Positions 51,559-61,409 of a DNA stretch of 64,000 nt are shown here, piece by piece. This DNA comes from CAZEPT01 sp964626965 (GTDB taxonomy: Bacteria; Patescibacteriota; Minisyncoccia; Phycocordibacterales; UBA9973). The stretch spans positions 70,265-134,264 of the forward strand of contig CAZVHB010000001.1 in NCBI GenBank assembly GCA_964626965.1, written 5' to 3'. A model generated the notes under the pieces. The model ran no database searches, was not told where the DNA came from, and worked only from the letters and a program-made list of their open reading frames with translations. The translations under genes were made by a program, and so were the position numbers. Position 1 is the stretch's first letter. Each line of letters starts with the position of its first letter.

Positions 51559-54500
51559 ATGAAAACACAAAACATCTCTCTGGGCAGGGTCTGCCCACCA
51601 AGCAAGTTTGTACTGCTCTTTTTTCTGCTTTTTCCTTTGTACCAAATTATTCACGCACAAACACCACAAACAGTAGTTATTGGTCCGACTAGTGGTACGG
51701 CAAATTGGTCTTATGGCCCGATTTATCGAAATAACGGGAATGCGGGTCTGTTGAATTATTCTCGACATGTGTATATTTACACGGGTACAGAATTAGGTAT
51801 TCCGTCAGGTGTGAAGATCACAAAAGTCGAATGGTTAAAAAAAGATTCTGCAAGTGTTATTGGGAATAATGCATTTAACATATTCATGTTGAATACCAAT
51901 TCTCCAACACTTACAACTGGTACACAGTGGGGTTCATTGATTGCTTCTGCTACTCAAGTTTTCGGGAGTACGACCTATGCTGTACCTTCGGGTACAAATA
52001 CATGGTTGCAATTTCCACTCACTGATACGTTCACCTATACCGGTGGAAATATTCAGATCGCAACTGACTGGAGTAAACTTGGATTTGCGACTGGGGCCTT
52101 TGGATTTTATTTTCTACCTGCTACAGGAAAAGCGATAGGTATCGCTTCAACAACCGCATTAAATAATCTGAGTCTCTTACAGACAGCAAACTACGGCAAT
52201 GCCCGTCCAACTATTCGAATTACCTATGTAATTCCACCAGCATGTGCTGGTGTACCAACAACAGGACCAGCACTCTCAAGTGCTGCAAATGTTTGTTTGA
52301 ATGTGCCGTTTACACTTTCGATTCAAAATACAATTCCAGGAACTGGTGTCACGTACCTTTGGCAAAGTGCTAGTGATGCTTTGTTTACTACAAATGTAAC
52401 GAATATCTCAACAACGTCTACTTTTACCACTACTCAGAGTCAAGATTTCTATTATCGTTGTACCGCCACTTGTTCAGCTTCTGGTCTCACGAGTACATCA
52501 GCACCCGTCTTTGTGCCTATGGCACCAAGCTATGGATGCTATTGTTCAAGTCAGGCTGTTTCAAGCGCTGATGAAGATATTGTCCAATTTCAACTTGGTG
52601 CTTTGAATAATTGTTCTAATTGTCTCACACCAGGGGGTGGTGTAAATTCATCACCGAATGCATATTCAAACTTCCAGTATCTCACACCACAGGTCGTTGA
52701 GCAGGGAGTGAATGTCCCATTTTTAATTAAAGTTGGGCAGTGTGCAAATCATACGTACTCGAGCCAGTCTTCTATTTTTGTAGATTTTAATCACAATAAT
52801 TCTTTTTCTGATCCAGGTGAACTGGTGTACTCTTCTGTATCTCCTACTGCGGGTGCGTATTCTAAAACAGGGTTTATCACTATTCCATTGAGTTCTCTGA
52901 CCGGAGTTACTGGAGTAAGAGTAATTGTAGTAGAAGGTAATAGTCCTGTAACTAATCCCTGCCTTATTTATTCTTGGGGTGAAACAGAAGACTATCTTAT
53001 CAACATTGTAGCAAACACGAATTGTTCGGGTACTCCAAGTCCAGGTGCCACAGTAGTAAGAAATATAGATTGCAATCTTTCAACCGGAACATATGCAATT
53101 TGTAGTGGAACAACAGTTGATGTATCTTTGCAAAATTTTTCTCCTGGAATTGGTATTACATATCAATGGTATGATAATAATGGCCTTATCGTCGGAGCGA
53201 ATGGAGCTGTGTATACAACACCACAACTCACTGCAACACAAACATACTTTTGTACTGTGACATGCATGAATTCTGGTTTAACAGCGACATCGACTCCAAT
53301 AACAATAGTGATTGAGTCATTTATTAATTGTTACTGTAATTCAGGACCTGCTTCCAATGCTGATGAGGATGTTTTTAGTTTTACAATCAATGGAGTAACA
53401 AATACATCTACGTGTGTTGTTCCTGCTCCTGGTGCTGGTTCTACGTTGAATCAATATTCAAATTTTACCTCACTTGGAGCATTGGCTTCTATTCAAATCG
53501 GTTCAACCACAACTTTTACGGTTTCTGTAGATGATTGTGATGTACCTCCTGCCCCGTATTATTCTTTTGGAACTTCTATTTGGATTGATTTCAATCATAA
53601 CAGTTCTTTTTCTGATCCAGGTGAGCAAATTTTTCTTGAGCCAACACCAATTAATGGACCAAGAATTATTACAGGGACTGTTCTTATTCCTTGCTTGGCA
53701 TTACCTGGTCTCACGAGATTACGATTAAATGTCGTTGAAGGATTAGCCGGTGTATCACTTAACCCGTGTGCATCTTACGGCTTCGGTGAAACAGAAGATT
53801 ATCTGATTAATTTAACTCAACCAAGTGCTGCATGTACCACACCAATACCGAGTCCAGGAGCTACAATCTCATCATTAAATGTGTTGTGCGATAGTTCTGT
53901 AATTACGTTCTCTTTAGCAAATACATGTTTGTTGGGGAATTATACTTACCAGTGGAAACGAAATGGCGTACCAATAGCTGGTGCAACGAACTATACATAT
54001 ACTACTCCAAAGATATACCAATCAGGAAGCTATTTTTGTACAGTGAGTTGTGGGGCAACGTCTGTTAATTCAAGTGTAAAACCAATTACACTTTCTGCTA
54101 TTAATCCAGTAGCACTCACTGCTTCGAATACCATCTATTGCTCAACGACTGATGCCCCAGTACTTCTTTCTGCAACATCAGCAAGTTCATTAACGTATGT
54201 GTACAAAGCAGGAGAGACAACTATTGGAACTGGTCCAACAATCAGTGTGAGTCCAACACTTACTACTATCTACAAAGTGACAGGTACTAATGCGATTGGT
54301 TGCACACGCACTTCTGCTATACAGATACAAGCAGTGTGTGCAATTGTCGTCGATCTCAAGCTTTTCATAGAAGGGTATTACTCAGGAGGGAGCTTTATGG
54401 TTCCGACTCTCTTGAATGAGGGGGTTAGTACAGATTCCACTATCACTGATTCCGTGACGGTGGAACTTCATAATGTAAATGCTCCATATGGAGTAGTTAA

Positions 54501-54915
54501 AGCAATTCAGTGTATCCTTGGAGTGAATGGATTGTGCACTGCTATTTTCCCTAACACACTTCCCGGATCATACTATATTGTGGTTAAACATCGAAATGCA
54601 ATTGAAACATGGAGTGCTGCACCAGTCTTTATTAGTAACAACACTACTTCTTATGATTTTAGTTCTCTTCAGGCAAAAGCCTATGGTGGTAATATGAAGG
54701 AACTCGAACTTAATGTGTGGGGTATGTGGGCTGGAGACGTTAATCAAGATAGTAATATTGATCTCCTTGATGTGGGTGAATTAGAATCTGATGTTACCAA
54801 TTTTCTCTTTGGGTATGTCGATTCAGATATTAATGGTGATGGAAATGTTGATTTACTTGATGGTGCTATCGTGGAACAAAATGCCAGTAATTTTATATTT
54901 TCGAGTCATCCGTAA
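51559..54915 (+). CDS. secreted GEVED-domain protein, Bacteroidota-like
   Basis: 1118 residues. An N-terminal signal peptide (hydrophobic 17-31, then IIHAQ) is followed by a beta-rich domain (about 35-225) and Ig-like modules. Two GEVED-type modules, about 325-475 and 590-745, carry CYCSS or CYCNS, DFNHNNSFSDPGE and GETEDYLIN. A further Ig-like and beta region follows, and residues about 1057-1110 look like a dockerin-type calcium pair (GDVNQDSNIDLLD, DINGDGNVDLLD). Such proteins are a mark of Bacteroidota; the T9SS sorting tail is missing. I infer acquisition from that group, now under a local promoter. Likely role is adhesion to a host or matrix. Confidence 0.85.
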   Translation: MKTQNISLGRVCPPSKFVLLFFLLFPLYQIIHAQTPQTVVIGPTSGTANWSYGPIYRNNGNAGLLNYSRHVYIYTGTELGIPSGVKITKVEWLKKDSASVIGNNAFNIFMLNTNSPTLTTGTQWGSLIASATQVFGSTTYAVPSGTNTWLQFPLTDTFTYTGGNIQIATDWSKLGFATGAFGFYFLPATGKAIGIASTTALNNLSLLQTANYGNARPTIRITYVIPPACAGVPTTGPALSSAANVCLNVPFTLSIQNTIPGTGVTYLWQSASDALFTTNVTNISTTSTFTTTQSQDFYYRCTATCSASGLTSTSAPVFVPMAPSYGCYCSSQAVSSADEDIVQFQLGALNNCSNCLTPGGGVNSSPNAYSNFQYLTPQVVEQGVNVPFLIKVGQCANHTYSSQSSIFVDFNHNNSFSDPGELVYSSVSPTAGAYSKTGFITIPLSSLTGVTGVRVIVVEGNSPVTNPCLIYSWGETEDYLINIVANTNCSGTPSPGATVVRNIDCNLSTGTYAICSGTTVDVSLQNFSPGIGITYQWYDNNGLIVGANGAVYTTPQLTATQTYFCTVTCMNSGLTATSTPITIVIESFINCYCNSGPASNADEDVFSFTINGVTNTSTCVVPAPGAGSTLNQYSNFTSLGALASIQIGSTTTFTVSVDDCDVPPAPYYSFGTSIWIDFNHNSSFSDPGEQIFLEPTPINGPRIITGTVLIPCLALPGLTRLRLNVVEGLAGVSLNPCASYGFGETEDYLINLTQPSAACTTPIPSPGATISSLNVLCDSSVITFSLANTCLLGNYTYQWKRNGVPIAGATNYTYTTPKIYQSGSYFCTVSCGATSVNSSVKPITLSAINPVALTASNTIYCSTTDAPVLLSATSASSLTYVYKAGETTIGTGPTISVSPTLTTIYKVTGTNAIGCTRTSAIQIQAVCAIVVDLKLFIEGYYSGGSFMVPTLLNEGVSTDSTITDSVTVELHNVNAPYGVVKAIQCILGVNGLCTAIFPNTLPGSYYIVVKHRNAIETWSAAPVFISNNTTSYDFSSLQAKAYGGNMKELELNVWGMWAGDVNQDSNIDLLDVGELESDVTNFLFGYVDSDINGDGNVDLLDGAIVEQNASNFIFSSHP

Positions 54916-54937
54916 AAAGGATGCTATTGTCTTATGT

Positions 54938-54972
54938 AAAGCCTACAGAATCTCTATTCTGTAGGCTTTTTT
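54938..54972 (+). terminator. terminator after the GEVED gene
   Basis: 14-bp perfect stem (54938-54951 with 54956-54969), loop CTCT, T-run. Confidence 0.88.
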
Positions 54973-55007
54973 ATTATTTTTAGTCCCTTTAGGTCTGCAT
55001 TAAGATG

Positions 55008-55016
55008 TGGTAGACT
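55008..55016 (+). promoter_or_regulatory. extended -10 promoter for the giant surface gene
   Basis: TGG followed by TAGACT (55011-55016), 8 bases to the ATG at 55025. Confidence 0.45.
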
Positions 55017-55024
55017 GTGGTTAT

Positions 55025-58000
55025 ATGAAACGAGTTAATTTTCCCAGAATACCTAAAAGAGCTTATATAATTTTGGCATTTCTGTTCGTTGTCGGTTTAT
55101 TTTTTAGTAATCCAGTAAAAGTATCTGCTGCAACTGTTTCTGGGACTGCTCGCCAAGATGCATTTGGTGGATCTCCAATCCCAGCTCTAACACAAGTAAG
55201 CTTGCTTGTTGATGGGGGTTCACTTCAGACATATACAACAACTGGTAATGGGCAATTTTCTTTTACAGGAGTGACGCTCTCTTCAAGTAGTATAATTACC
55301 CTTTTTGTTGAGGGTGGTTCTAACCGAGGTGTGACTGTTATTCATAGTGATACTTCAAATTTAAGTAATATGGATATTTACCAGGATTATATTGTGATTA
55401 GAAATGAAAATGGAACTTCGGCAGTAACACTAGCTGATCTAGATACCGCAAACAATAATGATCCAGATATTACGGCTATGTATACAAACAGTGCGACTCC
55501 AACTTTTGCGTCTGGTAAAGTACTATATGTGTATCCGGGGGCATCTTTTTCTCCAGGTGGAACTTTGAATATAAGTGGTCATCTTGAGATTCAATCAGGT
55601 GCTACTCTCAATGCTGGGAGTAGTACTATAAACTTAACAGGTAACTTTATTAATGCGGGTACATTTACTCATAGTGGTACTTTTAATCTTACAAATAATA
55701 GTAATGGTGGTACTCAAACAATTACACCAACAAGTGCGACGACTTTTTCAACACTCTCACGCGTAGAAAATACCGATGATTTCAATAGTTCTATTTTTAT
55801 TAATGGAGATATTACTATCTCAACTGCACTAGTACTCAATGGTACAGATGCAAATGATATGATTTTTCTTGCGAATGGTTTTTTTACACCTGCGAATTTG
55901 ACATTCACGGGATCTTCTACATTTTCTGGAGATTATCTTGACGTTTCTAACTCTACTGTTGTAGATAATTCGAGTGGAATTACATTGCCGTTGAGTCCAG
56001 CGAACTCTTCATCAACTGATGGTGGAACGACAGGCTGGTTTGGTGCTGATGCAACCGCTCCTATTATTTCTCAAGTAACTCCTGTTACAACGCCGACTAA
56101 TAATCAAACACCTAGCTATACGTTTACCACAAATGAAGCGGGAACTATCTCCTATGGGGGAAGTTGTACTTCTGCAACGACGTCTGCATCTGTTGGAAGT
56201 AATACTATTACGTTCTCGACACTTTCTGCTGGTACGTACAGCAACTGTACAATTACTGTGACTGATGCGAGTTCCAATGCATCAAGTCCTCTTTCAGTAA
56301 CTTCTTTTACGATTGATCTGACCGCTCCGACAGTAACGAATATTACTTCATCCACTAATAATGGTTCATATAAAGCTGGGCAATCAATTTCAGTACAAGT
56401 AACTTTTTCTGAATCAGTAACAGTGACTGGTACTCCTCAACTAACACTTGAGACAGGGGGTACTGACCGAACAATCAATTATGTTTCTGGCTCTCCTGGA
56501 GCAACACTCACATTTACGTATACGATTCAAGCAGGAGATACATCGTCAGACTTGGATTACGTTGGTACAACATCACTTGCTTTAAATAGTGGAACTATCA
56601 GGGATTCAGCTACAAACAACGCAACCTTGACACTCTACTCGCCAGGTGGAGGATCACCTGGCGCTGGGTCACTTGCGGTAAACAAAGCACTCGTCATTGA
56701 TACAACTGCACCAACTATTTCTGAAGTTACTCCAGTTTCTACGCCAACCTCTGATCCGACTCCAAACTATACCTTCACTACAGACGAAGCGGGGACCATC
56801 ACCTATGGTGGTAGTTGTTCAAGTGTAACTACTTCAGCATTAAGCGGAAGTAATACAATTACTTTTTTATCACTTTCTGATGGAACCTATAGTAACTGTA
56901 CAATTACGGTGACTGACACTGCGACCAATGCGAGTAATACGCTCGCTGTTACTACATTTGTTGTGGACGCATCTGTTCCAACTATTACTAATATTACTTC
57001 ATCAACGGATAATGGTTCATACAATTTAGGTGACCCTATTTCTATCCAAGTAACTTTTTCTGAGTCAGTTACTGTTGCGAGTGGAACTCCACAACTCACT
57101 TTGGAGACAGGAACCACAGACCGAACAATCAACTACGTCTCAGGCTCTCCTGGAACCACACTCACATTTACATACACAATTCAAGCAGGGGATACTTCTT
57201 CTGATCTTGACTACGTTGGAACAACATCACTAACGCTTAATGGTGCGACGATTAGAGATGCAGGAAACAACAACGCGACTCTTACTCTCTATGCACCTGG
57301 GGGAGGTTCTCCTGGTGCTGGATCACTTGCTGTAAACAAGGCACTTATTATCGATACAACCACACCAACAATCTCTGAAGTGACTCCTGTGACGACTCCA
57401 ACTGCGGATCCGACACCAAGTTACACGTTTACTACAAATGAAGCGGGTACTGCGTCTTATGGTGGAGACTGTTCAACCACATCTTCTGCTTCTGTTTCTT
57501 CTGGGTCAAATACAATTTCTTTTAATACACTCTCAAGTGCAACTCACAGTAATTGTACTGTGACAGTAACTGACGGGGCAGGAAATGCATCAACACCTCT
57601 TTCAGTCACATCATTTACTGTTGATGCTGATGCACCTCGAGTTGCTTCTATCTCCACAAATAAAGCTGATGGAACGTACACTATCGGTGAAGTTATTGAT
57701 ATTGATGTCACATTTTCTGAAGCAGTGAGTGATCTAGGCGGTGGGGTTGCTGTGACACTTGAAACAGGCGACACAGACCGAACCTGTTCTTTTGCTATGG
57801 TGACGAGTATAACTGGAACATGTAATTACACAGTCCAATCAGGTGACACTACTTCGGACTTATCCGGAACTGTTTCTGGTACTATCGTTGACCAGGTTGG
57901 TAATGCGCTCGTTAATTTTACTCCAACTGGAAATAATATTAATACTAATCATGCAATTGTTATCGATACAACAAACCCAAGTATTTCGACATTTTCACCT

Positions 58001-60325
58001 GCAGATAATGCAACAGGAGTTTCTCTTAATGCAAATCTCATTATGACCTTTGATGGACCAGTTACTGTGGGTACAGGAAATATTACTATCAAAACAACAA
58101 CTGGAAATACAACGGTAGAAACGATTGATGTTACAAGCGGGCTTGTGACTGGTGGAGGTACTGCAATTATCACCATTAATCCATCTACGACACTCACTGG
58201 ATTAACAGAGTATTATGTTCTTGTTGACGCAACTGCGTTTGATGATGTAGCGACAAATAGCTATGCTGGAATTGCAAGCACAACTGCATGGAGCTTTACT
58301 ACTAGTGATGGCACTGCCCCAACCATCACCAATGTTTCTTCTGACAAAACAAATGGATCATACACTGTCGGTGAAGTCATCGACATCGATGTGACTTTCT
58401 CTGAAGCAGTAACTTCAACCGGTAACGTTACTGTTACTCTTGAAACAGGAACCACAGACAGGACTTGTACTTTCACTGTCTCAAACGCATCAACCGGAAC
58501 ATGTAACTATACAGTCCAAACAGGAGATACAACATCAGACCTTACAGTGAATACCATCTCTGGAACTATTGCAGATCAATCTTCAAATGCGATGACTGAC
58601 TTTAATCCTATAACCAACCTTGCTGCGAACAAGGCATTGGTGATTGATACAACTGCACCGACAATATCTGAAGTTACTCCAGTGACGACACCGACGACAA
58701 ATCAAACACCGAGCTATACCTTTACCACGAACGAAGGGGGAACAATCACCTATGGTGGAAGCTGTACGAGTGGAACACCCTCTGCATCTGTCGGAAGTAA
58801 TACAATTGCATTTTCAACACTTGGGGACGGTACATACAGTAACTGTACAATTCGTGTGACTGATGCAGTTGGAAATCTTTCAAACCTCCTCACTGTGACA
58901 ACCTTTGTTGTTGATATAAATACACCGACTGTTTCAAACGTCACTTCGTCTCCAACAAGCGGTGCATACAAACTCGGTCAAACAGTAACTATCCATGTTG
59001 TGTTTTCTGAAGCGGTCACAGTTGCAAGTGGGACACCACAATTAACTCTTGAGACTGGTGCGACAGATCGAACAATCAACTATGTCTCTGGTTCTCCTGG
59101 TACAACACTCGTCTTTACGTACACAGTTCAAGCAGGAGATACGGCTTCTGATTTGGATTACACCGGAACTACGGCGCTTGCGCTCAATGGTGCGACAATT
59201 CGTGATGTCGTTGCTCATAATGCAACACTCACACTCGCAACTCCAGGAGCTTCTGGTTCACTTGGTGCAAATGCAAACAATATTATCGATACCACAGCAC
59301 CAGTGATCTCTGAAGTTACTCCTGTGACGACCCCAAGCACTGATGCTACTCCAAATTATGTATTCACTACTGATGAAGCGGGAACCATCTCGTATGGAGG
59401 AAGTTGTTCAAGTGGAACCACTTCAGCATCTGTTGGCAGTAATACAATCACATTTTCATCGCTTTCTAATGGAACATACTCAAACTGTACTATTATCGTT
59501 ACAGATGTTGCTACAAATGCGAGTAATACACTCTCTGTGACAGAATTTATTATGTCAGCAGCTTCTGCGTCATCTGGAGGTAGTAGTGGAGGTGGTGGAG
59601 GTGCTCCACTTGTATGTTGGGCAGGTACAACAGGTATTTATCCAAATTGTGTGACAACTACTGTTCCAGTTTGTGCGCCAGGACAGCTCTATAGTACCAC
59701 CACAGGGCAACCTTGCAATGCTTCAGTTGTACCTGCCTCAGTGGTCCCGGTAGTTCCAGTTGCCCCAAATCTTATTCCTTCAGCTGAATGTACTGCGATT
59801 ATCAAATATCCAATTGTACTTGGTAAAGACAATCTTCCTGCTGATGTAAACAACCTCGTAACATTCTTGAACACATATGAAGGTGAGCGTTTGGTGCTCG
59901 ATGGCGTTTATAACATAGACGACATGGCCGCAGTAAACAGGTTCCAAGTAAAATACTGGGATGAAATCATTGCTCCCTTTGGTGGTAAGACTACTACTGG
60001 TAATGTAGGGAATTACACAAAAGGAAAAATCAATGCCATGAATTGTGCAAAGAATATTGGTTGCCCGTTCTTTACTGGAGTTCAAAAGTATAAAACAACA
60101 GGTGGTGAACAGCTGACACGAATACAAACGTACCTCAATTTATTGATGGGAGCAAATCTTCAAGAAAATTCCTACAATCTTAAAGTGTTTAATGCGATTA
60201 AAGCGTATCAGACTGTATATAAAACAAAGATTCTTAAACCATACGGACTCTCTCGTGGTACGGGGAACTGGGGTGTCACCACAGTGAAGACCGCCAATGA
60301 AATGGTTGGGTGTATACAGAAATAA
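55025..60325 (+). CDS. giant secreted Ig-repeat surface protein with C-terminal peptidoglycan-binding-like domains
   Basis: 1766 residues from the ATG at 55025. A signal peptide or anchor (about 15-36) and a beta-rich region with threonine and asparagine repeats (to about 340) come first. A long stalk of alternating Ig-like modules covers about 343-1510. Module A has ISEVTPVTTPT, YTFTTNEAGT and GTYSNCTITVTD. Module B has NGSY, VTFSESVTV, LETG-TDRTINYVSGSPG and AGDTSSDLDYVGT. One module near 980-1090 is a different, Big_5-like type. After a Gly/Ser linker (about 1520-1530) and a Cys-rich, Pro/Val-rich stretch, the last 180 residues hold two peptidoglycan-binding-like repeats (NRFQVKYWDEI and AIKAYQTVYKTKILKPYG). 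Probably wall-bound adhesin or stalk. Confidence 0.88.
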   Translation: MKRVNFPRIPKRAYIILAFLFVVGLFFSNPVKVSAATVSGTARQDAFGGSPIPALTQVSLLVDGGSLQTYTTTGNGQFSFTGVTLSSSSIITLFVEGGSNRGVTVIHSDTSNLSNMDIYQDYIVIRNENGTSAVTLADLDTANNNDPDITAMYTNSATPTFASGKVLYVYPGASFSPGGTLNISGHLEIQSGATLNAGSSTINLTGNFINAGTFTHSGTFNLTNNSNGGTQTITPTSATTFSTLSRVENTDDFNSSIFINGDITISTALVLNGTDANDMIFLANGFFTPANLTFTGSSTFSGDYLDVSNSTVVDNSSGITLPLSPANSSSTDGGTTGWFGADATAPIISQVTPVTTPTNNQTPSYTFTTNEAGTISYGGSCTSATTSASVGSNTITFSTLSAGTYSNCTITVTDASSNASSPLSVTSFTIDLTAPTVTNITSSTNNGSYKAGQSISVQVTFSESVTVTGTPQLTLETGGTDRTINYVSGSPGATLTFTYTIQAGDTSSDLDYVGTTSLALNSGTIRDSATNNATLTLYSPGGGSPGAGSLAVNKALVIDTTAPTISEVTPVSTPTSDPTPNYTFTTDEAGTITYGGSCSSVTTSALSGSNTITFLSLSDGTYSNCTITVTDTATNASNTLAVTTFVVDASVPTITNITSSTDNGSYNLGDPISIQVTFSESVTVASGTPQLTLETGTTDRTINYVSGSPGTTLTFTYTIQAGDTSSDLDYVGTTSLTLNGATIRDAGNNNATLTLYAPGGGSPGAGSLAVNKALIIDTTTPTISEVTPVTTPTADPTPSYTFTTNEAGTASYGGDCSTTSSASVSSGSNTISFNTLSSATHSNCTVTVTDGAGNASTPLSVTSFTVDADAPRVASISTNKADGTYTIGEVIDIDVTFSEAVSDLGGGVAVTLETGDTDRTCSFAMVTSITGTCNYTVQSGDTTSDLSGTVSGTIVDQVGNALVNFTPTGNNINTNHAIVIDTTNPSISTFSPADNATGVSLNANLIMTFDGPVTVGTGNITIKTTTGNTTVETIDVTSGLVTGGGTAIITINPSTTLTGLTEYYVLVDATAFDDVATNSYAGIASTTAWSFTTSDGTAPTITNVSSDKTNGSYTVGEVIDIDVTFSEAVTSTGNVTVTLETGTTDRTCTFTVSNASTGTCNYTVQTGDTTSDLTVNTISGTIADQSSNAMTDFNPITNLAANKALVIDTTAPTISEVTPVTTPTTNQTPSYTFTTNEGGTITYGGSCTSGTPSASVGSNTIAFSTLGDGTYSNCTIRVTDAVGNLSNLLTVTTFVVDINTPTVSNVTSSPTSGAYKLGQTVTIHVVFSEAVTVASGTPQLTLETGATDRTINYVSGSPGTTLVFTYTVQAGDTASDLDYTGTTALALNGATIRDVVAHNATLTLATPGASGSLGANANNIIDTTAPVISEVTPVTTPSTDATPNYVFTTDEAGTISYGGSCSSGTTSASVGSNTITFSSLSNGTYSNCTIIVTDVATNASNTLSVTEFIMSAASASSGGSSGGGGGAPLVCWAGTTGIYPNCVTTTVPVCAPGQLYSTTTGQPCNASVVPASVVPVVPVAPNLIPSAECTAIIKYPIVLGKDNLPADVNNLVTFLNTYEGERLVLDGVYNIDDMAAVNRFQVKYWDEIIAPFGGKTTTGNVGNYTKGKINAMNCAKNIGCPFFTGVQKYKTTGGEQLTRIQTYLNLLMGANLQENSYNLKVFNAIKAYQTVYKTKILKPYGLSRGTGNWGVTTVKTANEMVGCIQK
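56054..59560 (+). repeat. tandem Ig-module repeats inside the giant surface gene
   Basis: Module A starts near 56054, 56707, 57361, 58652 and 59291; module B near 56320, 56974, 57632, 58315 and 58921. The first three A+B units are spaced by about 653 bases. DNA identity is high enough (same codons over many positions) to allow recombination. Confidence 0.85.
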
Positions 60326-60350
60326 AAACATATCCTCAAATAGAAAAATT

Positions 60351-60385
60351 GCAAAAGGCGCACCCCTGCGGGGTGCGCCTTTTGT
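60351..60385. terminator. bidirectional terminator between the giant surface gene and the CAP gene
   Basis: 15-bp perfect stem (60352-60366 with 60370-60384), loop TGC, with A-run left and T-run right; lies between converging genes. Confidence 0.88.
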
Positions 60386-60401
60386 ATGTAACTGAGTTGA
60401 T

Positions 60402-61346
60402 TTATATTTGAACTTCCTCTTGCGTATATTCAATACTATCGAGTACTTGCATATCTTTACTACTCAAGTAAGAGTTGATGATCAAAAATGCACCAATAAG
60501 TGAAAGAATAAGGAGTCCTCCGATCACTAAGTCTGGGTGATGTTTTCGGATCTTAATAAGACTATTCAAAAGAAGTGCGAGTGCTACAACAAAAAAAATA
60601 ATCGAAAGAATAGTTTGAGTGGTATTTCGAGGAGATGAAAAAAGTGATTGCCAAAATGAGACGTTTTCTATTACTTCTATTTCCGCACCGAGAACTTTTG
60701 TTTCAGCTGGTGTTGGTACTTTTGTTTCAGGCGCAATTCCTGTCGGACGTACAACCTTCACGTGCCCTGGTGGAAATGGTCGAGCATACACTTGAGCGAC
60801 GTAGATTGCAGGTTTATTTTGATAGAGACCAGTTGCAACTCCTGTTCCAACTTGTGTGTATTTATCTTTTATGATATTCGCTTTGTGTGTTGGACTGTTC
60901 ATCCATGCATTGGTAACATCTTTTGAATCATTAAAATTGATCGCGAGATTTTCTCCAGCATACTGATAGTCATAGCGTACAGTCTCAAGCCAGTACCATG
61001 GTGTGAGCCCCGCAGGGCTTGTATGTGCGAAATATCCATTGTTAGCCATATCTTGAGCTTTGAGTTCTGCTGCTTGTGTGAGCAGGGGATCAGTAGTGAG
61101 TGGCTGTAGTTTTTGTGCTTCGCGTTCTTGGTTTGTGAGAGTTGCTAGGATTGCAGGAAGTACGGTTGCGAGCTGGGAGTTTTTTTGAGCCCAGTCAGTA
61201 TTCGATACAAAAGGAAGCGCAAATGTGGTGAGTTCACAAAACACGACAAGAAGGAGTATATTACGAATACTCTCTCTTCGAAGAAAATGAGGCCTATGGT
61301 CGTTGCCCTCATGTGGAATAAAATGTTTTTTAAGAAAATTAATCAT
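60402..61346 (-). CDS. membrane-anchored CAP-domain protein (SCP/PR1-like)
   Basis: 314 residues. N-terminal hydrophobic segment at about 30-47, CAP domain at about 68-190 and two membrane segments at about 245-268 and 273-293. The CAP core has LTTDPLLTQAAELKAQDM, the first signature NGYFAHTSPAG, GENLAINF and AWMNSPTHKANII, and YVAQVYARP. CAP proteins of bacteria (YkwD type) are secreted, with uncertain activity. The domain lies outside, held by membrane segments at both ends. It belongs to the surface-protein block. Confidence 0.88.
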   Translation of the reverse strand: MINFLKKHFIPHEGNDHRPHFLRRESIRNILLLVVFCELTTFALPFVSNTDWAQKNSQLATVLPAILATLTNQEREAQKLQPLTTDPLLTQAAELKAQDMANNGYFAHTSPAGLTPWYWLETVRYDYQYAGENLAINFNDSKDVTNAWMNSPTHKANIIKDKYTQVGTGVATGLYQNKPAIYVAQVYARPFPPGHVKVVRPTGIAPETKVPTPAETKVLGAEIEVIENVSFWQSLFSSPRNTTQTILSIIFFVVALALLLNSLIKIRKHHPDLVIGGLLILSLIGAFLIINSYLSSKDMQVLDSIEYTQEEVQI

Positions 61347-61349
61347 ATG

Positions 61350-61360
61350 AGTATAGTATA
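61350..61360 (-). promoter_or_regulatory. -10 boxes for the CAP gene
   Basis: Two overlapping TATACT boxes on the minus strand (61360-61355 and 61355-61350). The outer one is 8 bases from the ATG, the usual distance here. Confidence 0.45.
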
Positions 61361-61368
61361 AACAATAA

Positions 61369-61398
61369 AATCCTCATCCGAAAGAGCGGATAAGGATT
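61369..61398 (-). terminator. terminator after the Ig/peptidoglycan-binding gene
   Basis: AATCCTCATCCG with CGGATAAGGATT (11 of 12 paired), T-rich on the minus strand. It directly precedes the CAP promoter. Confidence 0.75.
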
Positions 61399-61409
61399 CT
61401 ATGTGTATA

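Noticed and set aside
56054..59560. Repeats of the giant gene as an assembly duplication
   Set aside because: The modules differ in sequence and type (A, B, Big_5-like) and keep the frame through 5 kb, so they are real coding repeats.
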